From Clostridia bacterium (GTDB taxonomy: Bacteria > Bacillota > Clostridia > Oscillospirales > CAG-272): a DNA stretch of 51,821 nt. The stretch lies in the NCBI GenBank assembly GCA_017504625.1, contig JAFVQU010000004.1, positions 1 through 51,821 of the forward strand, in the 5' to 3' direction. Under the pieces are notes generated by a model. That model was given only the letters and a program-made list of their open reading frames with translations. It was not told the origin of the DNA and did not search any database. This document shows, in pieces, positions 43,759-51,821 of the stretch. A program made the translations under genes and the position numbers. Each line of letters starts with the position of its first letter. Position 1 is the stretch's first letter.

Positions 43759-46002
43759 TTACGTGACAAGCCTTTGCTTTAAGCAGGTGTAACGCTCGCC
43801 CGTGCGGTTTTGCTTTACCATTCGCTCGGCAATGTCTGCTCTGCCTACGAGAACCACCATTTTTTGCGCACGCGTGACCGCGGTATAGAAAAGATTTCTC
43901 GTCAAAAGCATAGGCGGCGCGTTGTAAAGCGGAATTATAACTATCGGGTATTCACATCCCTGCGACTTATGAACAGTTACCGCATACGCGTGCTCAAGCT
44001 CCTCAAGCAAGGTGAAGTCGTATACCACGAGTCTGTCATCAAACTCGATCTCCATACACTCGCCAAAGCCGTCGATGCGGACTATCGTACCGATATCGCC
44101 GTTGAAAACTCCCATACCAGTGCTTCCGTCGTCGCGCGACCACTCAAGCTCGTAATTGTTCTTGGTCTGCATAACTCGGTCGCCCTCACGGAAAACACGC
44201 TCGCGGTGCTTATGCTCCTTTTTATCCTTTGATGGAGGATTTAGCGAGCTTTGAAGCATGATGTTGAGGTTATCCGTGCCGCCGTCACCTCGTCTTGACG
44301 GAGTGATGACCTGAATATTATTGACCGTGTCAGCTCCGTACTTTCTTGGGAGTCGGTTTTTATAAAGGTCCGTGACCGTGAACGCGATATCCGCGTCGCT
44401 TTGTCTTGGAACGAAGAAGAAATCGTTGTCCCTGACGTTAAGCAGAGGAATTTCACCGCGGTTGATTCGATGCGCGTTTGTAACGATAAGCGACTCTTCT
44501 GCCTGACGGAAGATCTCATTAAGTCTTACCGTCGCAAATCTTTCGCAAGTAAGCAGGTCTGCAAGCACGTTTCCTGCGCCTACCGAGGGGAGCTGATCGG
44601 CGTCACCGATCAAAATCAATCTCGCGCCCGGCTTTATCGCTTTAAGTAAAGCGCACATAAGAATATTATCTATCATTGACGACTCGTCAATAATGATTAC
44701 GTTCTCGTCAAGCAGATCATTCTCGTTTCTTCTGAAGCCCGCGCGCTCGTTCTCCTCGTTCTGATACTCAAATTCAAGCAGACGGTGGATCGTTTTAGCC
44801 TCGTAAGAGGTCGCCTCGGAAAGTCTTTTTGCGGCTCTGCCCGTTGGGGCGGCGAGAGCGACCTGCATATCCATATTTATAAAAATCTCAAGGAGCGCCT
44901 TAACTATCGTGGTCTTACCCGTTCCGGGGCCACCGGTAAGCAGCATAACTCCGTTTTCAAGCGCGTCAGTAATTGCTTTTTTCTGCAATGCCGCGTAGGA
45001 AAATCCGTTTTTCTGCTCTTCTCTTTCAATCAAAATATTTGCATCCGCCGTGCTTACCGCGGGACATACCTTGTCAAGTAAAACCAGCTTTTCGGCGATA
45101 TAGCATTCACATTCGTAGGAGTAATCGCTGTAAATATAAGTAACTCCGCCAAAGAGCGAATATTTCAGCCTGCCGCGCGAGAGCATTATGTCGATAGCGT
45201 CATTTACGCTATCCTTGTCCGCGCCAAGCAAGGCAGCCGATGCCTCGGTAAGCTTTTCGCGGGGCAGACAAACGTGACCGTTTTGAGCCGCGTTATATCT
45301 GAGAACGTGAGCAATTCCGCTCATAAGTCTTGCCTCGCTGTTGAGGTCAAGTCCCAATTTCATCGCCATCGAATCGGCGCGTTCAAATCCTATGCCCTCG
45401 ATCTCGTCGCAAAGCCTATACGGGTTGTTTTTGGCGATATCTATCGCGGCAGAGCCCCACCTTTTATATATCTTGACCGTAGTGGTCGCGCCAAAAAAGT
45501 CGCGGAAAAAGAGCATCGCTGTGCGAATGCCCGCTTTTGCCTTAAAATCCTCGCATATCTGCTTTGCTTTTTTAAGACTTATTCCAGGAATATCCGATAA
45601 CCAATCGGGGTGATTTTCAAGCACCTCAAGCGTTTGGTCACCGTATTCCTCAACGATCTTAAGCGCGGTCTTCTTACCAATTCCCTTTATCGCCCCCGAG
45701 GAGAGATAGCGTAATATCGCATCTGCGTTTGCGGGCATATAGCGCTCGTATTGGGAAACCGAGAACTGTCTGCCGTACTTTGGGTTGTGCTTCCATTCTC
45801 CGTAAAGAATTACCGAATCACCCTCGCAGATATAGGGCATAATGCCCGTGACAGTGATGAGATCGTCGTCGTCAGTGCCGAGGTCGCAGACGGTATATCC
45901 GTTCTCCTCGTTCGCATATATGATATGCTCGATACTACCTGTGATTTTGATAAGGTTGCCTTCTTCAACGATGGGATCACCAAGCAAGTCCTTGTCGTAC
46001 AA
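43759..46002 (-). CDS. recD2: ATP-dependent RecD2-like DNA helicase
   Basis: 747 residues, TTG start at 46002 with AAGGTG close upstream. N-terminal OB-like and helix-hairpin-helix part (GAIKGIGKKTALKI, LSDIPGISLKKAKQI), then SF1B helicase motifs: Walker A LTGGPGTGKTT with Lys363, DESSMID (motif II), GDADQLPSVGAG (motif III), and the late AYAVTVHKSQGCEYP (motif V) and TAVTRAQ (motif VI). RecD2 unwinds 5'-3' and is used in repair and replication restart in bacteria lacking RecBC. Followed at 33 bp upstream by an unrelated membrane gene. Intact. Confidence 0.95.
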   Translation of the reverse strand: MYDKDLLGDPIVEEGNLIKITGSIEHIIYANEENGYTVCDLGTDDDDLITVTGIMPYICEGDSVILYGEWKHNPKYGRQFSVSQYERYMPANADAILRYLSSGAIKGIGKKTALKIVEEYGDQTLEVLENHPDWLSDIPGISLKKAKQICEDFKAKAGIRTAMLFFRDFFGATTTVKIYKRWGSAAIDIAKNNPYRLCDEIEGIGFERADSMAMKLGLDLNSEARLMSGIAHVLRYNAAQNGHVCLPREKLTEASAALLGADKDSVNDAIDIMLSRGRLKYSLFGGVTYIYSDYSYECECYIAEKLVLLDKVCPAVSTADANILIEREEQKNGFSYAALQKKAITDALENGVMLLTGGPGTGKTTIVKALLEIFINMDMQVALAAPTGRAAKRLSEATSYEAKTIHRLLEFEYQNEENERAGFRRNENDLLDENVIIIDESSMIDNILMCALLKAIKPGARLILIGDADQLPSVGAGNVLADLLTCERFATVRLNEIFRQAEESLIVTNAHRINRGEIPLLNVRDNDFFFVPRQSDADIAFTVTDLYKNRLPRKYGADTVNNIQVITPSRRGDGGTDNLNIMLQSSLNPPSKDKKEHKHRERVFREGDRVMQTKNNYELEWSRDDGSTGMGVFNGDIGTIVRIDGFGECMEIEFDDRLVVYDFTLLEELEHAYAVTVHKSQGCEYPIVIIPLYNAPPMLLTRNLFYTAVTRAQKMVVLVGRADIAERMVKQNRTGERYTCLKQRLVT

Positions 46003-46035
46003 CTATCTCACCTTCTTTCTGTATTTGATTTTCGG

Positions 46036-46899
46036 TTACTCCCAAAATTCCGCCATAAAAAACGGACAGTTAAACGCGCCTCGATACGTCTTTATGTCAA
46101 ACGTGTCACCAATCTCATAGGAATAATACATATCACTCGGCACGTTCGCCGAATATTGTTTCCCATCAATACTAAAGATGAACTCATAGTTGTCCGGGCC
46201 TTTCCTGGTGTGGTCAATTTCTTTATCGTTTATAACTACGCTCAGCACCTCAGGATTTGAGCGATCCAGCGCGTAATTGAGATTTCCTACCGTTATAAAA
46301 AGAATCGCAACCGACATCATCGCTCCTAAGAAAAACCAACCGATGCTTCCCCAAAACTTCTTTTTGATCGTCGAAGATTTATGTAATACAACAACAAGCG
46401 CAATGCCCAAAACAGCACTTACTATCAAAATAGTTTTCCAAAGCGGAAACCAGCCGTCAAGATAAGTATATCTCTTTACGTAATAAATACCTCTAATCAT
46501 GCTTAGCAGGGGTATAAATACGAACGCGATAATTGATGTGCCTCTGATCTTCTCATAAGGCTTGTCTTCGTTAGATTCGTGAAATTTTTTTGCATCCGCG
46601 AAGATTTGTACAAGTATAACTATTGCAACGGTTGTAATAACTATTTCTGAAATTATTGCTACCTTATCTCCGATTATAAGATGAATCACGGAGGGTGCCA
46701 ATACCGACATGATCAGGATCAGCTTATACAAAGGTTTTTCCTTCTCAACCATAATCATTATCGCCATTGGCAGACACATAGCGGCCCTTATCACATTAAA
46801 AGCAAGGCTTTGAGTAACAATAAAAGGTAGAAATTCTTGTACAAGCCAAAGAGTAAACGGGATAGACGAAGCTCCGAGCGCTTTTATGCTTTTTCTCAT
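46036..46899 (-). CDS. Membrane protein of unknown function, coupled to metK
   Basis: 287 residues from ATG 46899; a TTG at 46908 overlaps the metK stop and would add three residues. About seven membrane helices (first near 10-30, then clustered to about 215), ending in an external domain of about 70 residues (SVVINDKEIDHTRKGPDNYEFIFSIDGKQYSANVPSDMYYSYEIGDTFDIKTYRG), which looks like a small beta domain of the kind found in DUF-type membrane proteins. No known family recognised. It starts 5 bp after the metK stop, so it shares the SAM-riboswitch-controlled transcript. Confidence 0.75.
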   Translation of the reverse strand: MRKSIKALGASSIPFTLWLVQEFLPFIVTQSLAFNVIRAAMCLPMAIMIMVEKEKPLYKLILIMSVLAPSVIHLIIGDKVAIISEIVITTVAIVILVQIFADAKKFHESNEDKPYEKIRGTSIIAFVFIPLLSMIRGIYYVKRYTYLDGWFPLWKTILIVSAVLGIALVVVLHKSSTIKKKFWGSIGWFFLGAMMSVAILFITVGNLNYALDRSNPEVLSVVINDKEIDHTRKGPDNYEFIFSIDGKQYSANVPSDMYYSYEIGDTFDIKTYRGAFNCPFFMAEFWE

Positions 46900-46904
46900 T
46901 GATA

Positions 46905-48089
46905 TCAAACGCCAAGGTATGCCTTGAGCTTGTCAGCAAGATCTCTCTTTTCCCATGCAACGCCGAGATCCTCTCTGCCCATGTGGCCGTAAGCCGCGAG
47001 ATCGCAGTAAATGGGCTTGCGAAGATCAAAGTCACGGATAATTGCCGCGGGACGAAGGTCAACGAGAGCAAGCACTGCCTCGCTGATCTTGTTTTCATCA
47101 ACGGTTGCAGTACCGAACGTGTCGATCATAACCGATACGGGACGTGCAACACCGATAGCGTAAGCGACCTGAACCTCACACTTCTTAGCAAGTCCTGCCG
47201 CAACAACGTTCTTTGCGATATATCTTGCCGCATAGCAAGCCGAACGGTCAACCTTTGTCGGATCCTTACCCGAGAATGCGCCGCCGCCGTGACGAGCATA
47301 ACCGCCGTAGGTGTCAACGATGATCTTTCTACCGGTAAGTCCGGTGTCACCCGCAGGGCCGCCGATTACGAATCTGCCGGTGGGGTTAACGTATATCTTG
47401 GTTTCGGCATCCATAAGAGATGCGGGAACGATAGGCTTGATAACGTGCTTTATAATATCCTCACGGATCTGCTCGAGAGTTACAGCATCACTGTGCTGGG
47501 AGGAGATAACGACGGTGTCTACTCTTGCAGGCACGTCGTCGTGGTACTCAACGGTAACCTGAGTCTTTCCGTCGGGACGGAGATAGTCAAGAGTGCCGTT
47601 CTTTCTTACCGCGGTAAGCTGCTTTGCGAGCTTGTGAGCGAGAGAGATAGGAAGCGGCATAAGCTCGGGAGTTTCGTCGCAAGCGTAGCCGAACATAAGT
47701 CCCTGGTCACCTGCACCCGTGTCAAGACCGTCGGTGTCAGTTCCCTCTTTTGCTTCAAAGGACTTGTCAACACCCATCGCGATGTCGGGCGACTGCTCGT
47801 GAATAGAGCTGATAACCGCGCAAGAGTCGCAGTCAAATCCGAATTTTGCTCTGGTGTAGCCGATCTCGCGAACAGTGCGGCGAACGATATCCTGAATGTC
47901 AACGTATGCCTCGGTGGTGATCTCGCCCATTACCGATACAAGACCTGTTGTGCAGAAGGTTTCACAAGCTACGCGCGACATAGGGTCCTGACGAAGCATC
48001 TCGTCAAGTATAGCATCGGAAATTTTGTCAGAAATTTTGTCGGGATGTCCTTCGGTAACCGATTCGGACGTGAATAATACTTTTTTCAT
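46905..48089 (-). CDS. metK: S-adenosylmethionine synthetase
   Basis: 394 residues. Makes SAM from methionine and ATP. Signature blocks: [20 protein letters not shown] (start), [34 protein letters not shown], with the usual Lys and His residues. GAGGT lies before the ATG. Controlled by the SAM-I riboswitch at 48201-48289 and the terminator 48132-48164. Followed directly by a membrane protein gene. Confidence 0.98.
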   Translation of the reverse strand: MKKVLFTSESVTEGHPDKISDKISDAILDEMLRQDPMSRVACETFCTTGLVSVMGEITTEAYVDIQDIVRRTVREIGYTRAKFGFDCDSCAVISSIHEQSPDIAMGVDKSFEAKEGTDTDGLDTGAGDQGLMFGYACDETPELMPLPISLAHKLAKQLTAVRKNGTLDYLRPDGKTQVTVEYHDDVPARVDTVVISSQHSDAVTLEQIREDIIKHVIKPIVPASLMDAETKIYVNPTGRFVIGGPAGDTGLTGRKIIVDTYGGYARHGGGAFSGKDPTKVDRSACYAARYIAKNVVAAGLAKKCEVQVAYAIGVARPVSVMIDTFGTATVDENKISEAVLALVDLRPAAIIRDFDLRKPIYCDLAAYGHMGREDLGVAWEKRDLADKLKAYLGV

Positions 48090-48131
48090 TGTTTTACCTC
48101 TTTTTATGTAATCTTATTTTTTTCTCATAAA

Positions 48132-48164
48132 AAAACTCTGCTTGCATAAGGCAAGCAGAGTTTT
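48132..48164 (-). terminator. Riboswitch-controlled terminator before metK
   Basis: 14-bp stem (AAAACTCTGCTTGC, 48132-48145 / 48151-48164), T-run on the minus strand. Positioned 37 nt after the SAM aptamer, as in S-box leaders; SAM binding should favour it. Confidence 0.9.
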
Positions 48165-48200
48165 GTCATTGCGCAGAGCGCTTTTATTCCTCTTTTTCGC

Positions 48201-48289
48201 CTTATCTCTTCGGAATTGGCACCTTTTCCGCGATTTCGGATAGGTTGCCGTGGTTTCATAGAGCCTGTCTCTCCACCACTCTTGATAAG
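48201..48289 (-). promoter_or_regulatory. SAM-I (S-box) riboswitch aptamer
   Basis: P1 CTTATC/GATAAG (48289-48284 and 48206-48201). Between: AAGAGTGGTGGAGAGACAGG-type core start, CTATGAAACCACGGCAACC and GGTGCCAATTCC, all S-box hallmarks including the kink-turn GA pairs and J3/4. Lies between the promoter at 48302-48330 and the terminator. Regulates metK. Confidence 0.97.
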
Positions 48290-48301
48290 TTTTGCGCTAT
48301 T

Positions 48302-48330
48302 ATTGTATCATAAGAATTTTGATTTGTCAA
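48302..48330 (-). promoter_or_regulatory. metK promoter
   Basis: Minus strand: TTGACA (48330-48325), 17-bp spacer, TACAAT (48307-48302) with TG extension. Confidence 0.88.
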
Positions 48331-48364
48331 TAGCTTTTATAAAAACAGTACAACTGTTTTAAAT

Positions 48365-48859
48365 TTATGCAAAAACCGCCACAAAACCGTATGAAATGAG
48401 CGTCATAACAATGCCTGCGACGCAAATACCGATAATTGCCGACAGCATTGACTTCCAAAATTTCATATTGAATACGGCGGCAACGAGCGAGCCCGTCCAC
48501 GCGCCAGTAGCGGGAAGCGGAATCGCAACAAAAAGCGCAACTCCCCAAAACGCGTATTTTTCTATCTTCTCGCGGTTCTTTTCCGCCTTTGAATAGAGCC
48601 AATTTGCAACTTTATTAAAGAATTTCACGCGGGAATGCGACATCCAACGTAAAATCGCGTTGATGAAAAGCAGAATGAACGGCACGGGAATAAAATTCCC
48701 CACAATACTTATAAGATAATTCTGCCACCAAGGGAGTCCGAGTGCCGCGCCAAGCGGAATCGCGCCGCGAAGCTCTATTATCGGTATCATCGAGCAGAAA
48801 AAGACGCACCATTCTCTGCCGACGGTTTCAAGAAAGAAATTTTGTATCGCTTCGGTCAT
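48365..48859 (-). CDS. Small multidrug export-type membrane protein (COG2426)
   Basis: 164 residues with about four membrane helices. The segment MIPIIELRGAIPLGAAL and the later LFVAIPLPATGAWTGSLVA are the hallmarks of the PF06695/COG2426 family, named small multidrug export proteins, though activity is not proven for most. GAGGT precedes the ATG. Sits alone between metK and ribU. Confidence 0.87.
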   Translation of the reverse strand: MTEAIQNFFLETVGREWCVFFCSMIPIIELRGAIPLGAALGLPWWQNYLISIVGNFIPVPFILLFINAILRWMSHSRVKFFNKVANWLYSKAEKNREKIEKYAFWGVALFVAIPLPATGAWTGSLVAAVFNMKFWKSMLSAIIGICVAGIVMTLISYGFVAVFA

Positions 48860-48906
48860 TTTTTACCTCTTTTTGCGAAGTTAGTTAATTTTGTTTCAAC
48901 TATGTT

Positions 48907-49638
48907 TTATTTTCCAAATTCGACGTTACCTTTAAGGAATACGAGGAATACAACCACGCAAAGCGCGGCAACAAGTATTCCAATACCCGTAACGACAAGG
49001 CTGAAAATAAGATTTCTCTTTTTCCTCTCCGCAGACGTCATATTGTTGTCTGCCTTCTGCGACAAGGGATTGGAAGGTAAAACTCTCGCAGCCTTCATCG
49101 CGGTTGACGCGGGCTTGTAGAGAACAAGCACGATCGCCGAGTTGAGTGTTGCCTTGGTCAGATTAAAGGGCAGGAAGAGGGTGGGAACCATTTTCGCAAC
49201 TGCTGCAGTTGTGTAATTCGGTGTATATATCGGTACGATAAAGAGATTAAAGAGCAACATAAACGCGGTCATAGCGAAAATTGAAGAGAAAAGTCCTATT
49301 ATCGCGCCCTTTATGTTCTTTTTATATTTGTAAATCAAAGCGCACACTGTTGAAAAGAGTGTGGTTGAAAGGAAGTCCATGAGAAAACCCCAAAATCCCG
49401 CGTCACCGATCGTAATAAATTCGATAGTTGACACGACGAGGGAGATTACGATTGAATATATCGGGCCGAAAAGCAGACCCGCGATGGTTATGACTGCGTC
49501 CTTTGCGTCAAAGGTGAGGAACATAACCTTGATGTGCATAATGTAAGTTGACGCTATCGCGAGCGCACAAAAAAGCGCCGCCATGCAAAGCGTTTTTATT
49601 TTTATAGCGGAGCTTTGCTTTGAATTAAAATTAGACAT
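48907..49638 (-). CDS. ribU: ECF transporter S component, riboflavin-specific RibU
   Basis: 243 residues from ATG 49638 with AAAGGGG upstream; the longer frame runs into the riboswitch. About six membrane helices. Segments KTLCMAALFCALAIASTYI, VMFLTFDAKDAVITIAGLLFGP and EFITIGDAGFWGFLMDFLSTT match S components for riboflavin. S components bind the vitamin and join the shared EcfAA'T module, which is not in this window. The tail of about 60 residues has an extra membrane helix, a small addition. Controlled by an FMN riboswitch, which settles the substrate. Confidence 0.92.
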   Translation of the reverse strand: MSNFNSKQSSAIKIKTLCMAALFCALAIASTYIMHIKVMFLTFDAKDAVITIAGLLFGPIYSIVISLVVSTIEFITIGDAGFWGFLMDFLSTTLFSTVCALIYKYKKNIKGAIIGLFSSIFAMTAFMLLFNLFIVPIYTPNYTTAAVAKMVPTLFLPFNLTKATLNSAIVLVLYKPASTAMKAARVLPSNPLSQKADNNMTSAERKKRNLIFSLVVTGIGILVAALCVVVFLVFLKGNVEFGK

Positions 49639-49644
49639 AAAAAA

Positions 49645-49666
49645 TCCCCTTTCAATATAAGGGGGA
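49645..49666 (-). promoter_or_regulatory. Expression-platform hairpin sequestering the ribU start
   Basis: In mRNA TCCCCCTT pairs with AAAGGGGA, loop ATATTG. The second arm is the ribosome binding site of ribU and six U follow it, so the hairpin can act as terminator and RBS blocker. Confidence 0.8.
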
Positions 49667-49710
49667 CGAAAAAATCGAGATTGCGGACGGACAATACGCC
49701 CTTGAAGTCG

Positions 49711-49872
49711 AAATTTATCTTTTATCATCCGGACTTTCGTTGCTTCAGCAACTATTGTGCAAGCAACAAACCGTCGGTCAAGGAATTTCACCTTTGTCGG
49801 CACCTCTTTTCTAAGGCGTTAGCAGACTTTCACTGCCGGTATGGAATTTCACCAATCCCCAAAAATAAATTT
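49711..49872 (-). promoter_or_regulatory. FMN riboswitch (RFN element)
   Basis: On the minus strand: GGTGAAATTCC, ACCGGCAGTGAAAGTCTGC, GGTGAAATTCC, GACCGACGG, AGTCCGGATGATAAAAG appear in the order of the RFN element. P1 is AAATTTATTTTT/AAAAGATAAATTT. A UUGCUUG/CAAGCAA-like internal arm is long. It controls ribU. Confidence 0.96.
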
Positions 49873-49896
49873 GATTTGTATTAATATTATATTTTC

Positions 49897-49930
49897 AAAA
49901 GCCGCGGCGGTTATCCGCCGCGGCTTTTTT
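49897..49930. terminator. Terminator between tuf and ribU
   Basis: 14-bp stem AAAAGCCGCGGCGG / CCGCCGCGGCTTTT with TTAT loop and T/A runs on both sides. Ends the tuf transcript on the minus strand. Confidence 0.92.
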
Positions 49931-49975
49931 ATCTTTATAAATTATTGTAAATTTATAAATTAGATTGTTGACGAG

Positions 49976-50072
49976 AAATTTTGTAAATCGAGGCGCACCG
50001 CAACAAGTAAGGCGAAGGCGTAGTTATCTACGTCGAGCCGCTTGTTACGAGCAACGAAGAGTTACGAAATTT
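49976..50072. repeat. Branched palindromic element downstream of tuf
   Basis: Outer arms AAATTTTGTAA (49976-49986) and TTACGAAATTT (50062-50072), middle arms AACAAG (50002-50007) / CTTGTT (50041-50046), inner GGC/GCC and CGTAG-TTAT-CTACG (50019-50032). Between the tuf stop and its terminator, so transcribed. Looks like an extended hairpin or cruciform with interior loops; function unknown. Confidence 0.6.
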
Positions 50073-50083
50073 ATCTATAACAA

Positions 50084-51286
50084 TTAAGCGAGAATCTCGG
50101 ATACAACGCCCGAACCTACGGTTCTACCACCCTCACGGATAGCGAAACGGAGACCCTTCTCACAAGCGATGGGCTTGATGAGCTCAACGGTCATATCAAC
50201 GTTATCGCCGGGACGGCACATCTCAACGCCTGCGGGAAGCTCGATTACGCCGGTAACGTCAGTAGTTCTGAAGTAGAACTGGGGTCTGTAACCTGCGAAG
50301 AAGGGCTTAGAACGGCCGCCTTCCTTCTCGGTAAGAACGTAAACCTGACCAACGAACTTGGTGTGGGGGTTGATGGAGCCGGGCTTACAAAGAACCTGAC
50401 CTCTTTCGATCTCGTCCTTAGCTACGCCACGGAGAAGTGCACCGATGTTGTCACCAGCCTCTGCCTGGGGAAGGAGCTTGTGGAACATCTCGACACCGGT
50501 AACGGTAGTCTGCTTCTTCTCTTCAACAAGACCAACGATCTCAACAACGTCAGATACCTTGATGGTACCTCTCTCAACTCTACCGGTAGCAACAGTACCA
50601 CGGCCGGAGATCGAGAATACGTCCTCGACAGGCATAAGGAAGTCAAGGTCGGACTTTCTCTCAGGAGTGGGGATGTACTCGTCAACAGCTTTCATAAGCT
50701 CATGGATAGGAGCGTAAGCTGCTTCGGAAGCATCGTTACCTGCATCGAGAGCTGCACGAGCAGAACCACGGATGATCGGAATATCGTCGCCGGGGAAGTC
50801 GTACTCGGAAAGGAGCTCACGGATTTCCATCTCAACGAGCTCGAGAAGCTCTTCGTCGTCAACGAGGTCGCACTTGTTCATGAAGCATACGATGTAGGGA
50901 ACGTTAACCTGACGGGCGAGAACGATGTGCTCGCGGGTCTGGGCCATGGGGCCGTCAGTAGCAGCGATAACAAGGATAGCGCCGTCCATCTGAGCAGCAC
51001 CTGTGATCATGTTCTTAACGTAGTCTGCGTGTCCGGGGCAGTCAACGTGAGCGTAGTGACGAGCGTCGGTCTCGTACTCAACGTGTCTTGTGTTGATTGT
51101 GATACCACGAGCTCTTTCCTCGGGAGCGTTGTCGATCTGGTCGTATGCCATGAACTCAACGTTACCAGCACCGAGAGAAAGTGTCTTTGTGATAGCTGCA
51201 GTAAGAGTTGTCTTACCGTGGTCAACGTGGCCGATAGTACCAATGTTGACATGGGGTTTGGTTCTTTCAAAGGTTTCCTTTGCCAT
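50084..51286 (-). CDS. tuf: Elongation factor Tu
   Basis: 400 residues from ATG 51286 ([20 protein letters not shown]) with GGAGG before it. GTPase that delivers aminoacyl-tRNA. G1 [11 protein letters not shown]2 ITI region [14 protein letters not shown]3 DCPGHADY, G4 NKCD, G5 SAR. Domains 2 and 3 complete, ends SGVVSEILA. Highly biased codons. Follows fusA, a common order. Confidence 0.98.
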   Translation of the reverse strand: MAKETFERTKPHVNIGTIGHVDHGKTTLTAAITKTLSLGAGNVEFMAYDQIDNAPEERARGITINTRHVEYETDARHYAHVDCPGHADYVKNMITGAAQMDGAILVIAATDGPMAQTREHIVLARQVNVPYIVCFMNKCDLVDDEELLELVEMEIRELLSEYDFPGDDIPIIRGSARAALDAGNDASEAAYAPIHELMKAVDEYIPTPERKSDLDFLMPVEDVFSISGRGTVATGRVERGTIKVSDVVEIVGLVEEKKQTTVTGVEMFHKLLPQAEAGDNIGALLRGVAKDEIERGQVLCKPGSINPHTKFVGQVYVLTEKEGGRSKPFFAGYRPQFYFRTTDVTGVIELPAGVEMCRPGDNVDMTVELIKPIACEKGLRFAIREGGRTVGSGVVSEILA

Positions 51287-51349
51287 TTTAGTTTCCTCCA
51301 AAAATAATGTTTTTTAGTTTTATATTTGTTTTAAAATTTGAAATTTGAA

Positions 51350-51821
51350 TTACTTAGCGCGAGCTGTCATTACCTTTTCCTGAATGCTCTTAGGACACTC
51401 AGCGAAGTGGTCGGGCTCCATAGAGTACTGACCGCGTCCCTGTGTCTTGGAACGGAGGTCGGTTGCATAACCGAACATCTCGGAAAGGGGAATCATAGTG
51501 TTGATCTGTGTTGCACCACCGATGGGATCCATAGACTGGATCTGACCACGACGGGAGTTAACGTCACCGATAACGTCACCGAGGTAATCGTCGGGAGTGA
51601 TGATTACAACCTTCATGATAGGCTCTGTAAGAACGGGGTCTGCCTTCTTCATCGCATCCTTGAACGCCATAGAGCCGGCGATCTTAAATGCCATTTCGGA
51701 AGAGTCGACTTCGTGGTAAGAACCGTCGTAAAGAGTAACCTTTACGTCAACTACGTTGTAGCCTGCGAGAATACCGCATTCCATAGCAGACTTGATACCT
51801 GCCTCGGCAGGACCAATGAAC
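51350..51821 (-). CDS. fusA: Elongation factor G, C-terminal part
   Basis: Only the last ~157 residues are in the window; the gene runs past its right end. They include the end of domain IV ([42 protein letters not shown]) and domain V ([48 protein letters not shown]). EF-G moves the ribosome along mRNA. Ends 63 bp before tuf. Complete in the visible part. Confidence 0.96.
   Translation of the reverse strand, partial: FIGPAEAGIKSAMECGILAGYNVVDVKVTLYDGSYHEVDSSEMAFKIAGSMAFKDAMKKADPVLTEPIMKVVIITPDDYLGDVIGDVNSRRGQIQSMDPIGGATQINTMIPLSEMFGYATDLRSKTQGRGQYSMEPDHFAECPKSIQEKVMTARAK

Noticed and set aside
45993-46000. TGTCGTAC at the recD2 start as another copy of the dnaA operator
   Set aside because: It lies over the first codons (M-Y-D) of recD2, lacks the leading TA, and no promoter is there; likely chance.
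49639-49803. Upstream extension of RibU
   Set aside because: It translates the FMN riboswitch; the family start and ribosome site are at 49638.

Overview
The window looks like a chromosome segment of an uncultured, probably gut-dwelling Clostridia (Bacillota). Supporting signs are the dnaA-dnaN-recF-remB-gyrB replication block with a RemB-type DUF370 gene, an S-box (SAM-I) riboswitch before metK, an FMN riboswitch before a RibU-type transporter, pyruvate:ferredoxin oxidoreductase plus NfnAB (anaerobic ferredoxin metabolism), a secreted domain-permuted GH3 glycosidase, AGGAGG ribosome binding sites and several TTG starts. No species is assigned. No phage, transposase, CRISPR-Cas or rRNA operon was seen.

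Layout. 1-6.4 kb: tail of a radical SAM/SPASM protein, a large lipoprotein, a three-gene ABC exporter, a second lipoprotein and the scar of a duplicated permease end. 6.4-11.6 kb (minus): M18 aminopeptidase and nifJ. 11.8-13.4 kb (plus): SGNH hydrolase and glutamate formimidoyltransferase. 13.6-25.0 kb (minus): the replication and cell-shape block, read dnaA, dnaN, recF, remB, gyrB, mreC, mreD, gyrA, then an unknown membrane-anchored protein. 25.3-29.3 kb (plus): PHP protein, MATE transporter, hibernation factor HPF, an unusual hairpin array, a rod-shaped candidate small RNA and a SLOG protein. 29.4-36.1 kb (minus): pepD, mreB, GH3 glycosidase and lipoprotein. 36.2-39.0 kb (minus): rpmG-secE-nusG-rplK-rplA with a likely L1-binding leader. 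39.1-41.3 kb: tRNA-Arg, a carbohydrate esterase and a sugar isomerase. 41.3-51.8 kb (minus): nfnA-nfnB, recD2, metK with a membrane protein, a small membrane protein, ribU, tuf and the end of fusA.

How it works together. DNA replication initiation and supercoiling, cell-wall elongation (mreB, mreC, mreD), the translation machinery and ferredoxin/NAD(P)H balance (PFOR with NfnAB) dominate. Most promoters that can be read have an extended -10 (TGATATAAT or close).

The least explained elements are: (1) a 200-bp array of six AATATCACT 9-mers separated by self-complementary spacers (28474-28673); (2) a 120-nt rod-shaped transcript candidate starting at 28794 that resembles 6S RNA; (3) a TATGTCGTAC element, present as an inverted pair at the dnaA promoter and singly at the hpf promoter; (4) two clusters of TTTTCCACA-type DnaA boxes, in the dnaA-dnaN and gyrB-mreC gaps; (5) a SecE with a signal peptide and an extracytoplasmic acidic extension. 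Starts were chosen by ribosome binding site and family length; all functions are inferred from sequence motifs, with no database search.
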